Assembly: GCF_900187115.1 (NCBI RefSeq)
Contig: NZ_LT906455.1
Span: forward strand, 1,240,001 to 1,304,000
Length of the DNA: 64,000 nucleotides
Reading direction: 5' to 3'
DNA from: Aliarcobacter butzleri
GTDB lineage: Bacteria; Campylobacterota; Campylobacteria; Campylobacterales; Arcobacteraceae
Shown piece after piece: positions 25,921-35,865 of the stretch. The notes below the pieces were generated by a model that saw only the letters and a list, made by a program, of their open reading frames with translations, was not told the origin of the DNA and did not search any database. The position numbers and the translations under genes were made by a program. The stretch's first letter is position 1. The number at the start of each line of letters is the position of its first letter.

Positions 25921-26739
25921 ATGGAATTTTGGCAAAATATATACTCGCATTTTAATCCTGTTGCTTTCAACTTAGGTTCTATTGCTGTTCACTGGTATGG
26001 AATAATGTATGCATTAGCACTTCTTAGTGCTATTTTTGTTGCAAAGTGGTTTATAAAACATGACAAATTAGCAATTTCTAATGATTTATTTGATTCATAT
26101 ATTTGGTGGGCAGAAATTGGAGTAATTTTAGGAGCTAGACTTGGTTATGTACTATTTTATGATAGTCATACAATGTATTATATAACTCATCCTTGGCAAA
26201 TATTCAACCCTTATATAAATGGAGTTTATGCAGGAATATCTGGAATGAGTTACCATGGAGCATTTTTTGGATTTATAATTGCTTCATATTTATTTTGTAG
26301 AAAAAACAAAGTCTCTTTTTGGTTTATAACTGATATTGCCGTACTTGGTGTTAGTGCTGCATATATATTTGGAAGACTTGGAAATTTTTTCAACCAAGAA
26401 CTAATAGGAAGAGTTACAGATGTTCCTTGGGGAATTTATGTAGGAGGCGTTTTACGACATCCTTCTCAAATTTATGAAGCAATACTTGAAGGGTTATTTG
26501 TATTCTTAATTTTAGCATTTTATAGAAAAAGAAAAACTTTTGATGGACAATTAGCTCTTATGTACGGGATATTATATGCAATAGCTAGAATTATTGCAGA
26601 ATTCTTTAGACAACCAGATAGTCAATTAGGTTTTTTAGTTGGAGAATGGTTAACGATGGGGATTTTACAGTCCCTTATAATATTAATTATTTGTGTAGGT
26701 TTTTATGTAGTTAGAAGAAAGATAATAATTAAAAATTAA
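25921..26739 (+). CDS. lgt: Prolipoprotein diacylglyceryl transferase
   Basis: A 272-residue inner-membrane enzyme that transfers diacylglyceryl from phosphatidylglycerol to the Cys of lipoproteins. The signature GRLGNFFNQELIGR (about 155-168) and WYGIMYALAL near the N-terminus are diagnostic, with about seven membrane helices. It lies 4 bases after the Fe-S gene. The lipoprotein at 23.5 kb is a likely substrate. Confidence 0.95.
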   Translation: MEFWQNIYSHFNPVAFNLGSIAVHWYGIMYALALLSAIFVAKWFIKHDKLAISNDLFDSYIWWAEIGVILGARLGYVLFYDSHTMYYITHPWQIFNPYINGVYAGISGMSYHGAFFGFIIASYLFCRKNKVSFWFITDIAVLGVSAAYIFGRLGNFFNQELIGRVTDVPWGIYVGGVLRHPSQIYEAILEGLFVFLILAFYRKRKTFDGQLALMYGILYAIARIIAEFFRQPDSQLGFLVGEWLTMGILQSLIILIICVGFYVVRRKIIIKN

Positions 26740-26937
26740 TTATTTACCTTTCTTTAGAACTATTTTATAAAACTTAGCGTTTGATATATCGCTTAAAAAC
26801 TTAGGTTCAACTTCGTGCAAAGCTATAATATCAACAAAAAACTCACCTTCCAAAAGCCAACCTTTCCCAGTATCTTCAAGGGTTTTGGATTCAAACAAAT
26901 ATATTAGTTCCTCTTTTGAAACGATAAGTTCTTCCAT
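26740..26937 (-). CDS. Small protein of unknown function
   Basis: A 65-residue mostly acidic protein with no motif I recognise. Its stop abuts the lgt stop on the other strand. It sits 33 bases downstream of the orphan response regulator and may be co-transcribed with it. Confidence 0.5.
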   Translation of the reverse strand: MEELIVSKEELIYLFESKTLEDTGKGWLLEGEFFVDIIALHEVEPKFLSDISNAKFYKIVLKKGK

Positions 26938-26970
26938 ATTTTTTTATAAAATACTATTCATACTTAAAGG

Positions 26971-27663
26971 CTAGTCACCTTTATAAATATCAATAGTATA
27001 TCCTTTACTAGAATGATTTTTAATTATTTCGTAATAAGTTTTTTGTCTTATTTTATTTACAATATTTCTCATAGTATAAATAGACATCTCTTTACCTTTC
27101 CATACTATATCTTTAATCATATCATAATCTGTAACTTCATTTCTTCTTGCTATTAAAAGTTTTAAAAATGATTTTTCAAGTCTTGTGAAATCAATTACTG
27201 TTCCACCTTTTTTAAAGAACTGATCTCTATATTCATCAAAATAAATACCTTGATCAAACTCGATTTTATCAACTCTTTTCATTTGGTTAAGACACATTAA
27301 AATAGCTAGTTTCAAATCTATTACTTTTAAAGGTTTAGCTAAAAATGTATATGCTTCTAAATTTATAGCTGTTGTAACTTTATCATCGCTATCAGAACTA
27401 GAAATAACTATTTTTGGTAATACTACTAATTTTGAAGATAATTCAGCAAAAGAACTATCATCTAAATCAATATCAACAATAGCTAAATCATAATTGTTTG
27501 TAAGAGAAAGTTTTAAAGCTTCCTCATAGCTTGAAGCAAACTTTACTTCTTTAAAATGTTCTACAAAATCATCTTTTATACTATCTTTAGCTGATGAATC
27601 ATCGCTTAAAAATATTATTTTTGTGTTATATAATTTTCTTATATTCTTCATTATTTTTGACAT
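26971..27663 (-). CDS. Orphan OmpR-type response regulator
   Basis: The 230 residues contain a receiver-like domain with an Asp in LAIVDIDLDD (about 64) and the conserved Lys in FLAKPLK, and a C-terminal winged-helix DNA-binding domain (YTMRNIVNKIRQKT, SSKGYTIDIY). The acidic pair of a typical receiver is present as DD near residue 22. No kinase lies next to it, so it is an orphan. The usual Thr/Ser after strand 4 is IVISSSDSDD. A shorter start 12 bases in (MKNIRK) is possible. Confidence 0.8.
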   Translation of the reverse strand: MSKIMKNIRKLYNTKIIFLSDDSSAKDSIKDDFVEHFKEVKFASSYEEALKLSLTNNYDLAIVDIDLDDSSFAELSSKLVVLPKIVISSSDSDDKVTTAINLEAYTFLAKPLKVIDLKLAILMCLNQMKRVDKIEFDQGIYFDEYRDQFFKKGGTVIDFTRLEKSFLKLLIARRNEVTDYDMIKDIVWKGKEMSIYTMRNIVNKIRQKTYYEIIKNHSSKGYTIDIYKGD

Positions 27664-27734
27664 CTTTTACTCTTTATATAATAATTTTAATTGTCAAATA
27701 ATAACAAAAAAACTTTTAATTGTCAAAAAAAAAT

Positions 27735-30425
27735 TTATTTTAAATCTTTCCAAGAGCTACCAACGCTCAATGACACCTTTAGAGGAACATTTAATTTATA
27801 AATATTTTCCATTATATTTTTAATACTAAATGTTATTTCTTCAACAAATTCATCTTTTACTTCAAAAACAAGTTCATCGTGGATTTGTAAAAGTAACTTA
27901 ATATTTTCATTATCTTTATATTTTTGATAAATATTTATCATAGCAAGTTTTATTAAATCAGCAGCACTTCCTTGAAATAAAGTATTTACAGCTTCTCTTA
28001 AATATGCAGCTTTCATCATAGCATTTGCTGAATTGAAATCAAATAATCTTTTTCTATTTAATAAAGTTTTTACATAACCATTTATATGTGCAAAATCTTC
28101 AATAGATTTTAAATAATCTTTTACACTTTTAAAAGCTTCAAAATATGAATCAATATATTGTTTTGCTTCTTTTGAAGGAATTCCTAAAGTTTCACCAAGT
28201 TTTTTGCTTCCCATTCCATACAATAATCCAAAATTTATAGATTTAGCAATACCTCTTTTTTCTTTTGCATTTTCTTCACCAAATATTTTAACAGCTGTTT
28301 GGTAGTGTATATCTAAATCATTTTCAAAAGCTTCTACTAAAGCTTTATCTTGACTAAAATGTGCTAAAAGCCTTAATTCAATTTGAGAATAATCAACTGC
28401 AACAAGTTTATAACCATCTTTTGGTATAAAAGCTTTTCGAATTTGTATAGTTGAATCACTTTTTGTAGGAATATTTTGTAAGTTTGGATTTTTTGAACTT
28501 AATCTTCCTGTTGCTGTTCCTGTATGTAAAAAAGATGTATGAATTCGATTATCATCACTTTTTGAACCAAGTTCTAAAAGTGGTTCAATATATGTTGATT
28601 GTAGTTTATAAGCCTCTCTATATTGTAAAAGTAAAGGTATAACTTCATGCTCATTTATCAAACCATTTAATACAGCTTCGTCTGTACTATATCCTGTTTT
28701 TGTTTTTTTAGCAGTTGGTAAACCTAAAGTTTCAAATAAAAGAGCTCCTAATTGTTTTGGTGAATTTATATTAAACTCAACTCCACTTGTTTGATAAATT
28801 TTTGCTGTCAATTCATTTATATTTTTATTGCTTAACTCTTTATACTCTTTTAATAAATTAACATCAACTTTTATTCCATTCATTTCCATATTTGCTAAAA
28901 CATATATAAAATCAAACTCTACTTCGAAAGCAAGATTTAAAATCTCTTCTTCCTCTTTTTCTTTAAAGATTTCTAACTGTTTTTTAAATAATCTTAAAGT
29001 CATTAAAGCATCTTCAGCTGCATATTCACAAGCTCTTTCTATATCTACATTTGAAAAATTCTCACCTTTTTTTACAACATCTGTAAAACTTATCATTTTA
29101 TGGTCAAAATATTTATCAATTTGATAATCAAGCCCTACTTTTTCATTAGTATTTAAAAGCCAAGATAAAATCATTGTATCAGCATAAAGTCTTAATTCGA
29201 TATCAAAATTGTTTTTAATAATTTCATAATCATATTTAAAATTTTGAAGAACTAATTTGTATCTATTTAATTGAATAATTGCATTTTTTGCAGCTTCTAA
29301 AGAAATTTGATTTCCAACTCCCAAATATACATGCCCTATTGGTACATAATAAGCCTTATTTTCTTCATAAGCAAAAGAGAAACCAACAAGTTTTGCATTT
29401 TTTACATCTAAATCAGAAGTTTCAGTATCAAAAGATACTATAGCATCTCTTGGAATTGTGTTTATTGCCATAGATAAACTATTTTCATTATTAAGTAATA
29501 TATACTCGATTTTTTCTTCTTTTTTTACTTGTTGTAAAGGTATTTGAGTTTGGTATCCCATACCATCTTTATTTATTCTATCAAGAACTCTAGCCATATC
29601 ATATTGAAGTAAAATATCACTAATTCTTAAAATAGGATTTTCTATTGGTAAAATAAACTCTTCTAAATTATCAATATAATGGCAATCATTCATTAAAGTT
29701 ACAAGTTTTTTTGACAAAATTGCATTTTCTTTTCCTTCAATCAATAACTCTTTTGTTCGTTTTTTCTCAATATTGTCTATATTTGCATAAATATTTTCTA
29801 AAGTACCAAACTCTTTGATTAAAGATTCAGCAGTTTTTGCACCTACTCCTTTAACTCCAGGAATATTATCAGCTGTATCACCTAATAAAGATTGATAATC
29901 TGTAAATTGAGAAGGTTTTACTCCATATTTTTCTATACATTTTTCTTCATTTATAATAACTTTTTTTGTTGGATCGAATAAATAAACACTATTTGCATCA
30001 TCAATTAATTGATATAAATCTTTATCATGAGAAACAATTCTTACTTCTAAACCTTTTTGTTTAGCGTCATTTGCAATAGATGCAACCATATCATCAGCTT
30101 CATAACCAGTTCTAATTGCTGTTTTAAATCCCATCTTTTCTATCCAAGAAATAGCAATAGGAAGTTGAGTTAGTAAATCTTCAGGAGCTTCAGGTCTTTG
30201 TGCTTTGTATTGACTATAAAGTTTATTTCTAAATGTTTCACCTTTTGCATCAAGTGCAAAAACTATATAATCAGTTTCAAAATCTTTTCCAATATTTGAT
30301 ATAAAATTTATAAAACCTGTTAATAAACCTGTTGGAAAACCGTCTCTTGATTTTAAAGGAGGTAAAGCAAAATAACTTCTAAATAAAAAGCCAAAAGTAT
30401 CAATAATAGTGATTGTTTTTTTCAT
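27735..30425 (-). CDS. polA: DNA polymerase I
   Basis: An 896-residue polymerase with three domains: 5'-3' exonuclease (about 1-290, FGFLFRSYFA, GYEADDMVA, PGVKGVGAKTA), 3'-5' exonuclease (about 320-490) and polymerase (about 500-896). The proofreading site keeps DTETSDLD, NFKYDYEI and YAAEDA, so unlike some PolA proteins it should be active. The polymerase shows VAVDYSQIELRLLAH, RGIAKSINFGLLYGMG and QIHDELVFEV. It works in Okazaki fragment maturation and repair. It is a single gene with its own upstream spacer. Confidence 0.97.
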   Translation of the reverse strand: MKKTITIIDTFGFLFRSYFALPPLKSRDGFPTGLLTGFINFISNIGKDFETDYIVFALDAKGETFRNKLYSQYKAQRPEAPEDLLTQLPIAISWIEKMGFKTAIRTGYEADDMVASIANDAKQKGLEVRIVSHDKDLYQLIDDANSVYLFDPTKKVIINEEKCIEKYGVKPSQFTDYQSLLGDTADNIPGVKGVGAKTAESLIKEFGTLENIYANIDNIEKKRTKELLIEGKENAILSKKLVTLMNDCHYIDNLEEFILPIENPILRISDILLQYDMARVLDRINKDGMGYQTQIPLQQVKKEEKIEYILLNNENSLSMAINTIPRDAIVSFDTETSDLDVKNAKLVGFSFAYEENKAYYVPIGHVYLGVGNQISLEAAKNAIIQLNRYKLVLQNFKYDYEIIKNNFDIELRLYADTMILSWLLNTNEKVGLDYQIDKYFDHKMISFTDVVKKGENFSNVDIERACEYAAEDALMTLRLFKKQLEIFKEKEEEEILNLAFEVEFDFIYVLANMEMNGIKVDVNLLKEYKELSNKNINELTAKIYQTSGVEFNINSPKQLGALLFETLGLPTAKKTKTGYSTDEAVLNGLINEHEVIPLLLQYREAYKLQSTYIEPLLELGSKSDDNRIHTSFLHTGTATGRLSSKNPNLQNIPTKSDSTIQIRKAFIPKDGYKLVAVDYSQIELRLLAHFSQDKALVEAFENDLDIHYQTAVKIFGEENAKEKRGIAKSINFGLLYGMGSKKLGETLGIPSKEAKQYIDSYFEAFKSVKDYLKSIEDFAHINGYVKTLLNRKRLFDFNSANAMMKAAYLREAVNTLFQGSAADLIKLAMINIYQKYKDNENIKLLLQIHDELVFEVKDEFVEEITFSIKNIMENIYKLNVPLKVSLSVGSSWKDLK

Positions 30426-30502
30426 AATCTTCTTTCAATGTGAGTTTAGAGATTTTATAATATAATAAACTCATTTAAATAAAGACTAAAATAAGAGCTG
30501 GA

Positions 30503-31036
30503 ATGTACATAAAAACTCAAAGATTGTTAATACGCAATTTTAAAACTGATGATTTAAACGATGTTTTTAATATATATAAAGACGATGAAACTTGTAAATA
30601 CTTACTTCACGATGCTTGGAATGAAAATAATAAAAATCAAGAATTCAAATTAAAATTATCAAAAGCTAATTTAGAAAAAGATTATGCTCTCAATTTAGCT
30701 TGTGTTTTGGATAATGTAGTAATTGGTGATATAAATATTTGGCATACTCAAATGAAAGACAGTGTTGAAATCGGATATACTTTTAATCCAAAGTACAGTA
30801 ACAATGGCTATGCAACAGAAGCTTTAAAAGCTATAGTTGAATACCTTTTAACGCAAAAAGGCATTCATCGAATACAAGCAAATATGGATGCAAGAAATTT
30901 ATCATCTGCCAAACTTTGTGAAAAAATTGGAATGAGAAAAGAAGCACATTTTATAAAAGATTTTTGGAATAAAAATGAATGGACAGATAGTTTTATATAT
31001 GGAATGTTAATTTCAGATTTAAAATCATATAATTAA
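30503..31036 (+). CDS. GNAT acetyltransferase, RimJ/RimL type
   Basis: A 177-residue GNAT enzyme beginning MYIKTQRLLIRNFKTDDL, the usual start of the RimJ/RimL (Acetyltransf_3) group. The CoA loop region is GYTFNPKYSNNGYATEALKAI and GIHRIQANMDARNLSSAKLCEKIGMRKEA, spread over about 94-155. It acetylates an amino group, perhaps a protein N-terminus or an amino sugar; the substrate is unknown. It is 22 bases before kdsB. Confidence 0.85.
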   Translation: MYIKTQRLLIRNFKTDDLNDVFNIYKDDETCKYLLHDAWNENNKNQEFKLKLSKANLEKDYALNLACVLDNVVIGDINIWHTQMKDSVEIGYTFNPKYSNNGYATEALKAIVEYLLTQKGIHRIQANMDARNLSSAKLCEKIGMRKEAHFIKDFWNKNEWTDSFIYGMLISDLKSYN

Positions 31037-31058
31037 GGTTAATAAAAGGGGACGGAAT

Positions 31059-31790
31059 ATGATAATTATACCTGCAAGACTAAACTCAAGTCGCTTTGCT
31101 AATAAAATTATGGTTGATATTTTAGGTTTACCTATGGTAATAAAAACTGCAAAACAAGTTAGTAACTTAGATAAAGTCGTAATTGCAACAGATAGTTTAG
31201 AAGTTATAGATTTAGCTTCACAATATGGATTTGACGCTGTTTTAACTTCAACTGCACATAATAGTGGAACAGACAGAATAAATGAATCTGCAAATATTTT
31301 AAATTTAAGTGAAGATGAAATTATAGTAAATGTACAAGCTGATGAACCTTTTATAGAACCAGAAGTTGTACAAGCCGTAATAAACAGAGTAAAACAAATA
31401 AAAGATTCAAATGAAGATATAATGATAACTTCTTGTTTTAAAGAGATAACTTCAGAATTAGCAGATGATCCAAATCATGTAAAAGTAATCTTAGATGAAC
31501 TTTCAAATGCTATATATTTTTCAAGAGCTAAAATCCCATACCATAGAGACCATCACAAAGATGCATCATATTTTGGACATTTAGGAATTTATGGTTTTAC
31601 AAAAAAATCATTAAATGATTTTTGTAAATTAAATTCTTCAAAGTTAGAAAATATTGAAAAACTAGAGCAATTAAGAGCCATTGATAATGGAAAAAAAATT
31701 GCAATGGTAAAAGTTACTTCAAAATCTTTTGGTATTGATACACAAGAAGATTTAAATCGAGCTATCAAGCTTTTTTCAAATGAAAGATAA
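31059..31790 (+). CDS. kdsB: 3-deoxy-manno-octulosonate cytidylyltransferase
   Basis: A 243-residue enzyme that activates Kdo as CMP-Kdo for the LPS inner core. The nucleotide-binding start IIIPARLNSSRFANKIM and the motifs VNVQADEPFI and GHLGIYGFTK are diagnostic. It follows the GNAT gene and precedes, by 3 bases, a c-di-GMP protein, so all three are likely co-transcribed. Confidence 0.95.
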   Translation: MIIIPARLNSSRFANKIMVDILGLPMVIKTAKQVSNLDKVVIATDSLEVIDLASQYGFDAVLTSTAHNSGTDRINESANILNLSEDEIIVNVQADEPFIEPEVVQAVINRVKQIKDSNEDIMITSCFKEITSELADDPNHVKVILDELSNAIYFSRAKIPYHRDHHKDASYFGHLGIYGFTKKSLNDFCKLNSSKLENIEKLEQLRAIDNGKKIAMVKVTSKSFGIDTQEDLNRAIKLFSNER

Positions 31791-31793
31791 CAG

Positions 31794-33728
31794 ATGAATT
31801 GTGATGTTTTTGTCATTAATGAAAATTTGAAATTCGATGAATTAAAAAAAGATTTTTCTAATAGACTTAAAGACATAAATATTCACATATTTTCAACTTT
31901 TAATAATATTCTTGATGAAATTGATTCTGTTGATATAATAATAGTTAATTTTGATCTGTTTGAAAAGTTTGAAAAAATAAAAAAATTTCTTAAAAATAGC
32001 GTAGAAATAATATATATTTCAAATAATGATAAAATAAAAGTTTTAAGAAATGGTATAAATATCAATTATATTTACATTGATAATAACGACAAATTAGTTT
32101 CAATAATTGAAAATTCTTTAAGCAAAAAAGATTTAAAAGAAGAGATAATAAAAGAAGATTTTTATGAATCTTTTATAAATAATATTAATTGTCCAATCTT
32201 TGTAATATCAAAAAATAATCTAATATTTTCAAATAATCATTTTTACAAACTTTTAGATATTTGTTCTATAGAAGAATTAAATAAAAAATATAAAAGTATA
32301 AATAATCTGTTTGAAATTGAGAAAGATTGTATTACAAATTTAGATGAAATTACTGAAAATTCAAAAGTTTGTATAAAAGATGTTTATCAAAATAAAAAGT
32401 TTTTTTCTATACAAAAAATTTTTCTATCTACAAAAGATATAAATATTATCATTTTAACAGATATTTCTCATGTTATAGAACATAGAATTGAACTACAAAA
32501 ACTTCTTTATATTGATAATCTAACAAAACTTCCAAATAGAACAAAATTAATAGAAGATTTACAAAATAATATATTACATATAAAAGCAATTGCATTATTT
32601 AATATCAACTCTTTTAAAGAAATAAATGATTTTTTTGGACACAAAGTTGGAGATATTATTTTAAATGATGTCTCAAAATTAATCTCTCAAATAATAGAAA
32701 ATGATAATAAACTAAAACTATATAAATTTCCAGGAGATATATATTGTATATCAACAACTGATGAATCTAAAGAAAATTTTATAGAATTAGTTAAAAAAAT
32801 ACTCGAATCAATAGATAAAAATGTTTTAATTTATGAGCATAATGAAATATATATAAGAATGTGTGCTGGAATATCTTTTTCTGATAAAAACAATAAACTA
32901 ATCACTGCTGATATTGCACTACAAGGTGCAAAAAAAGACCATAAAGATTATTTAGTATTTTTTGAAAAACTTGATAAACTTCATGAATATGAAAACAATA
33001 TGCTTTGGACAAAAAAACTAAAGACTGCTTTTTTAAATGACAAAATAACAGTATATTTTCAACCAATTATAGATAATAAAACTTTAAAAGTTGACAAATA
33101 TGAGTGCTTAGTAAGACTCATTGATGAAGAAGGAAAAGTTATCTCACCATTTTTCTTTTTAGAAGTAGCAAAAAAATCAGGGCAGTATTCAAAACTTACA
33201 AGAACTGTTATAAAAAAATCTTTTGAAACATTTGAAAATTTGCCATTTGAGTTTTCATTAAATATCTCTTATAAAGATATAATAGAACCTGATTTTTTAG
33301 AATTTATAAAAACAATGTTAAATAAACATAAAGTTACAAATAGAGTTGTTTTTGAAATTTTAGAAGATGAAAGTATCAAAAATTATGATTTATTGATCAA
33401 CTTTATAGAAGAGATAAAAACTTTAGGTTGTAAAGTTGCAATTGATGATTTTGGAACAGGATATTCAAATTTTGAACATCTTTTAAAAATGAATGTTAAT
33501 TATTTGAAAATTGATGCTTCTTTGATAAAAAACATTACAAAAGATGAAAACTCTCGCAAAATAACAAAAACTATAGTCGAATTTGCAAAAAGCCTAAATT
33601 TAAAAACTATCGCAGAATTTGTAGAAAATAAAGAGATTTTTGATATGGCAAAAGATTTAGGAGTTGATTATTCTCAAGGTTATTATTTTTCTGCACCAAT
33701 TGAAAAACCAAATATAAATGAATTTTAG
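31794..33728 (+). CDS. c-di-GMP phosphodiesterase-type EAL protein with degenerate GGDEF
   Basis: The 644 residues appear to be a degenerate receiver-like or unassigned N-terminus (about 1-120), a PAS-like region (about 125-225), a GGDEF domain (about 230-390) and an EAL domain (about 400-644). The GGDEF signature is replaced by FPGDI, so no cyclase activity is expected. The EAL domain keeps the key acidic residues: ECL in place of EAL (the Glu remains), NIS, FEILEDE, AIDDFGTGYS, KIDASLI, AEFVEN and SQGYYFS. It therefore probably breaks down c-di-GMP, possibly with GTP-binding control by the degenerate domain. A signal is unknown. Confidence 0.85.
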   Translation: MNCDVFVINENLKFDELKKDFSNRLKDINIHIFSTFNNILDEIDSVDIIIVNFDLFEKFEKIKKFLKNSVEIIYISNNDKIKVLRNGININYIYIDNNDKLVSIIENSLSKKDLKEEIIKEDFYESFINNINCPIFVISKNNLIFSNNHFYKLLDICSIEELNKKYKSINNLFEIEKDCITNLDEITENSKVCIKDVYQNKKFFSIQKIFLSTKDINIIILTDISHVIEHRIELQKLLYIDNLTKLPNRTKLIEDLQNNILHIKAIALFNINSFKEINDFFGHKVGDIILNDVSKLISQIIENDNKLKLYKFPGDIYCISTTDESKENFIELVKKILESIDKNVLIYEHNEIYIRMCAGISFSDKNNKLITADIALQGAKKDHKDYLVFFEKLDKLHEYENNMLWTKKLKTAFLNDKITVYFQPIIDNKTLKVDKYECLVRLIDEEGKVISPFFFLEVAKKSGQYSKLTRTVIKKSFETFENLPFEFSLNISYKDIIEPDFLEFIKTMLNKHKVTNRVVFEILEDESIKNYDLLINFIEEIKTLGCKVAIDDFGTGYSNFEHLLKMNVNYLKIDASLIKNITKDENSRKITKTIVEFAKSLNLKTIAEFVENKEIFDMAKDLGVDYSQGYYFSAPIEKPNINEF

Positions 33729-33739
33729 AAAAGAGTAGT

Positions 33740-34462
33740 TTAAAAATTAAAACTCTTTCCTAAATAGTGTTTTCTAACTTCTGGGTTATTTTTTATCTCT
33801 GTGCTTGTTCCACTTGCAAGTAAACTTCCTGCTTTCATAACATATGCTCTATCACAAATCTCTAAAGTTTCTCTTACATTATGGTCAGTTATTAAAACCC
33901 CAATATTTATTTTTGTTAATTGGTGAATTATCTCTTGTATATCTTTAACAGCGATTGGATCAACTCCAGCAAAAGGTTCATCTAAAAGTAGAAATTTAGG
34001 TTTAGAAACTAATGCTCTTGCAATTTCTGTTCTTCTTCTCTCACCTCCAGATAAAGAAACTCCTTTTCTTTGACGAATAGGTTCAATATTAAATAATTCT
34101 AATAACTCTTCAACTCTTTTTTGTTGTTCATCTTTATCTTCAGTGATAATTTCAGCAGCAAGCATAAGATTGTCTTCTACTGATAAATCTTTGAAGATAG
34201 AAGATTCTTGAGGTAAATATCCTATCCCTTTTAATGCTCTTTTATGTAATGGATATTCTGTTATATCTTTATCATCAAAATATACAGTTCCACTTGTAGG
34301 TTTTACTAAGCCACAAACTGTATAAAAAGTTGTTGTTTTTCCTGCTCCATTTGGTCCTAGAAGTCCAACAATCTCACCTGATTTTACTTCAAGGGAAACA
34401 CCATTTAAAATTTGTGTTTTTTTGATAGTTTTTGTAATATCTTTTATTTCTAATTTATGCAT
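33740..34462 (-). CDS. lptB: LPS export ABC transporter ATPase
   Basis: A 240-residue ABC ATPase. Walker A GPNGAGKTTT (about 37-46), the signature LSGGERRRTEIARAL (about 138-152), Walker B FLLLDEPFAGVDP and the His switch ITDHNVRET are intact. The short form with VRKHYLGKSF at the C-terminus is typical of LptB, which powers LPS transport with LptFG. It overlaps the end of tsaE by 8 bases. Confidence 0.95.
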   Translation of the reverse strand: MHKLEIKDITKTIKKTQILNGVSLEVKSGEIVGLLGPNGAGKTTTFYTVCGLVKPTSGTVYFDDKDITEYPLHKRALKGIGYLPQESSIFKDLSVEDNLMLAAEIITEDKDEQQKRVEELLELFNIEPIRQRKGVSLSGGERRRTEIARALVSKPKFLLLDEPFAGVDPIAVKDIQEIIHQLTKINIGVLITDHNVRETLEICDRAYVMKAGSLLASGTSTEIKNNPEVRKHYLGKSFNF

Positions 34463-34871
34463 CTATTGTATACAACCTTTTATCATCATTTTTTCTAATT
34501 TCAACTAATACAACTTGAAATCCATAATCTTTTAAAATATCTTCTAACTTTTCATCGCCCCACTCTACAAAATGTACACCTTCAGCTTCAAACTCTTCTA
34601 TCATTCCAAGACAAATGAATTGTTGTAAAGTCTTATTATAAACATCATAATGGAAAATATTATTTGAGTAAACTGCTTGTATAGAAAAAGTAGGAGATGT
34701 AACTAAATCATCTAATCCCAAAGATTTTACATAATGTTTAACAAGAGTTGTTTTCCCACTAGCTAAATCACCTCTTAAAATTACAACACAATTTTTATTA
34801 TTAATAACTTTTTTTAATTCATCAACTACAACATCGACACTATCTAAGTCTAATTCAAATTCTTTTTTCAA
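34455..34871 (-). CDS. tsaE: tRNA threonylcarbamoyladenosine ATPase subunit
   Basis: A 138-residue P-loop protein with Walker A LRGDLASGKTTLVK (about 34-47) and TSPTFSIQAVY downstream, as in TsaE (YjeE). It acts with TsaB and TsaD in making t6A in tRNA. It lies between trpD and lptB, overlapping lptB by 8 bases. Confidence 0.93.
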   Translation of the reverse strand: MKKEFELDLDSVDVVVDELKKVINNKNCVVILRGDLASGKTTLVKHYVKSLGLDDLVTSPTFSIQAVYSNNIFHYDVYNKTLQQFICLGMIEEFEAEGVHFVEWGDEKLEDILKDYGFQVVLVEIRKNDDKRLYTIDA

Positions 34872-34881
34872 TTTTTTTACC

Positions 34882-35865
34882 TTAACTTAACTGCTTTGAT
34901 ACTTTTATAATCTGCCCAAGTTTATTTTGTGCAGCACCACTAATAATCGCCTCTTTTGCCATATCTATACCATCTTTAAAATCTCTTGCTTTTTCATCAA
35001 CTATAAGTGCTGCTGCTGCATTTAACAATACAATATCAAGCTTAGCACCAACGATTTTTTTAGATAAAATATCTCTTGTTAATTTAGCATTAAATTCTGG
35101 ACCTTCTCCAACAATATCTTCTTTACTTGATAATGGTATTCCATAATTTTCAGGATTTATCTCAATATCCGTAATTTTCCCGTTTAACAGAAGTGTTGCA
35201 TGAGTAATATCAGAAACCGATATCTCATCCATTCCATCATTTGAAGATAATATCATAGCTCTTTTGCTATCAAGAATATCTAAAGCAGCTGCGATTTTAT
35301 TTATGTAACTTTTATCAAATACTCCAATTACTTGTTTTTCTACACCAGCAGGATTTGATAAAGGTCCAACTATATTCATAATCGTTCTATGAGGGATTGT
35401 TTTTCTAACGGGAGTTATATATTTCATTGCGGGATGATGATTTGCAGCAAACATAAAAGCAAATCCTGTCTCTTCTAACATTTTTGCTGTATTTTCCAAA
35501 CTCAAATTCAGATTCATACCTAAAGCTTCTAGCATATCTGCGCTTCCACTTTTGCTTGTAACACTTCTATTTCCATGTTTTGCAACATAACAACCACAAG
35601 CACTAAGTAGTATAGAAACTGTACTTGAAATATTAAAACTATAACTTTTATCTCCACCTGTTCCAACAACATCTATTGATTTTTGTCTTAACTCTTCTGA
35701 AATTGGAAGTGGAATAAGATGCTCTCTCATAGCGCTAGCTGCTCCTGCTAACTGAGATGCTGTTTCTCCTACTTCATAAAGATTTAATAAATATTCTCTT
35801 ATTTCCTCTTGCGAAAGTTTGTTTTCAAAAATATCATCAAACTTTAGCTTTGTTTCATTAAACAT
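34882..35865 (-). CDS. trpD: Anthranilate phosphoribosyltransferase
   Basis: The start at 35865 (MFNETKLKFDDI) is chosen over an in-frame TTG 42 bases upstream, because AAAGGAT lies 8 nt before it. The enzyme transfers phosphoribosyl to anthranilate in tryptophan synthesis. Motifs VGTGGDKSYSFNIS (PRPP), KHGNRSVTSKSGSADMLEALG and NIVGPLSNPA are those of TrpD. It is not next to the other trp genes; trpB is about 18.6 kb further on. It leads the tsaE-lptB group on the minus strand. Confidence 0.95.
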   Translation of the reverse strand: MFNETKLKFDDIFENKLSQEEIREYLLNLYEVGETASQLAGAASAMREHLIPLPISEELRQKSIDVVGTGGDKSYSFNISSTVSILLSACGCYVAKHGNRSVTSKSGSADMLEALGMNLNLSLENTAKMLEETGFAFMFAANHHPAMKYITPVRKTIPHRTIMNIVGPLSNPAGVEKQVIGVFDKSYINKIAAALDILDSKRAMILSSNDGMDEISVSDITHATLLLNGKITDIEINPENYGIPLSSKEDIVGEGPEFNAKLTRDILSKKIVGAKLDIVLLNAAAALIVDEKARDFKDGIDMAKEAIISGAAQNKLGQIIKVSKQLS

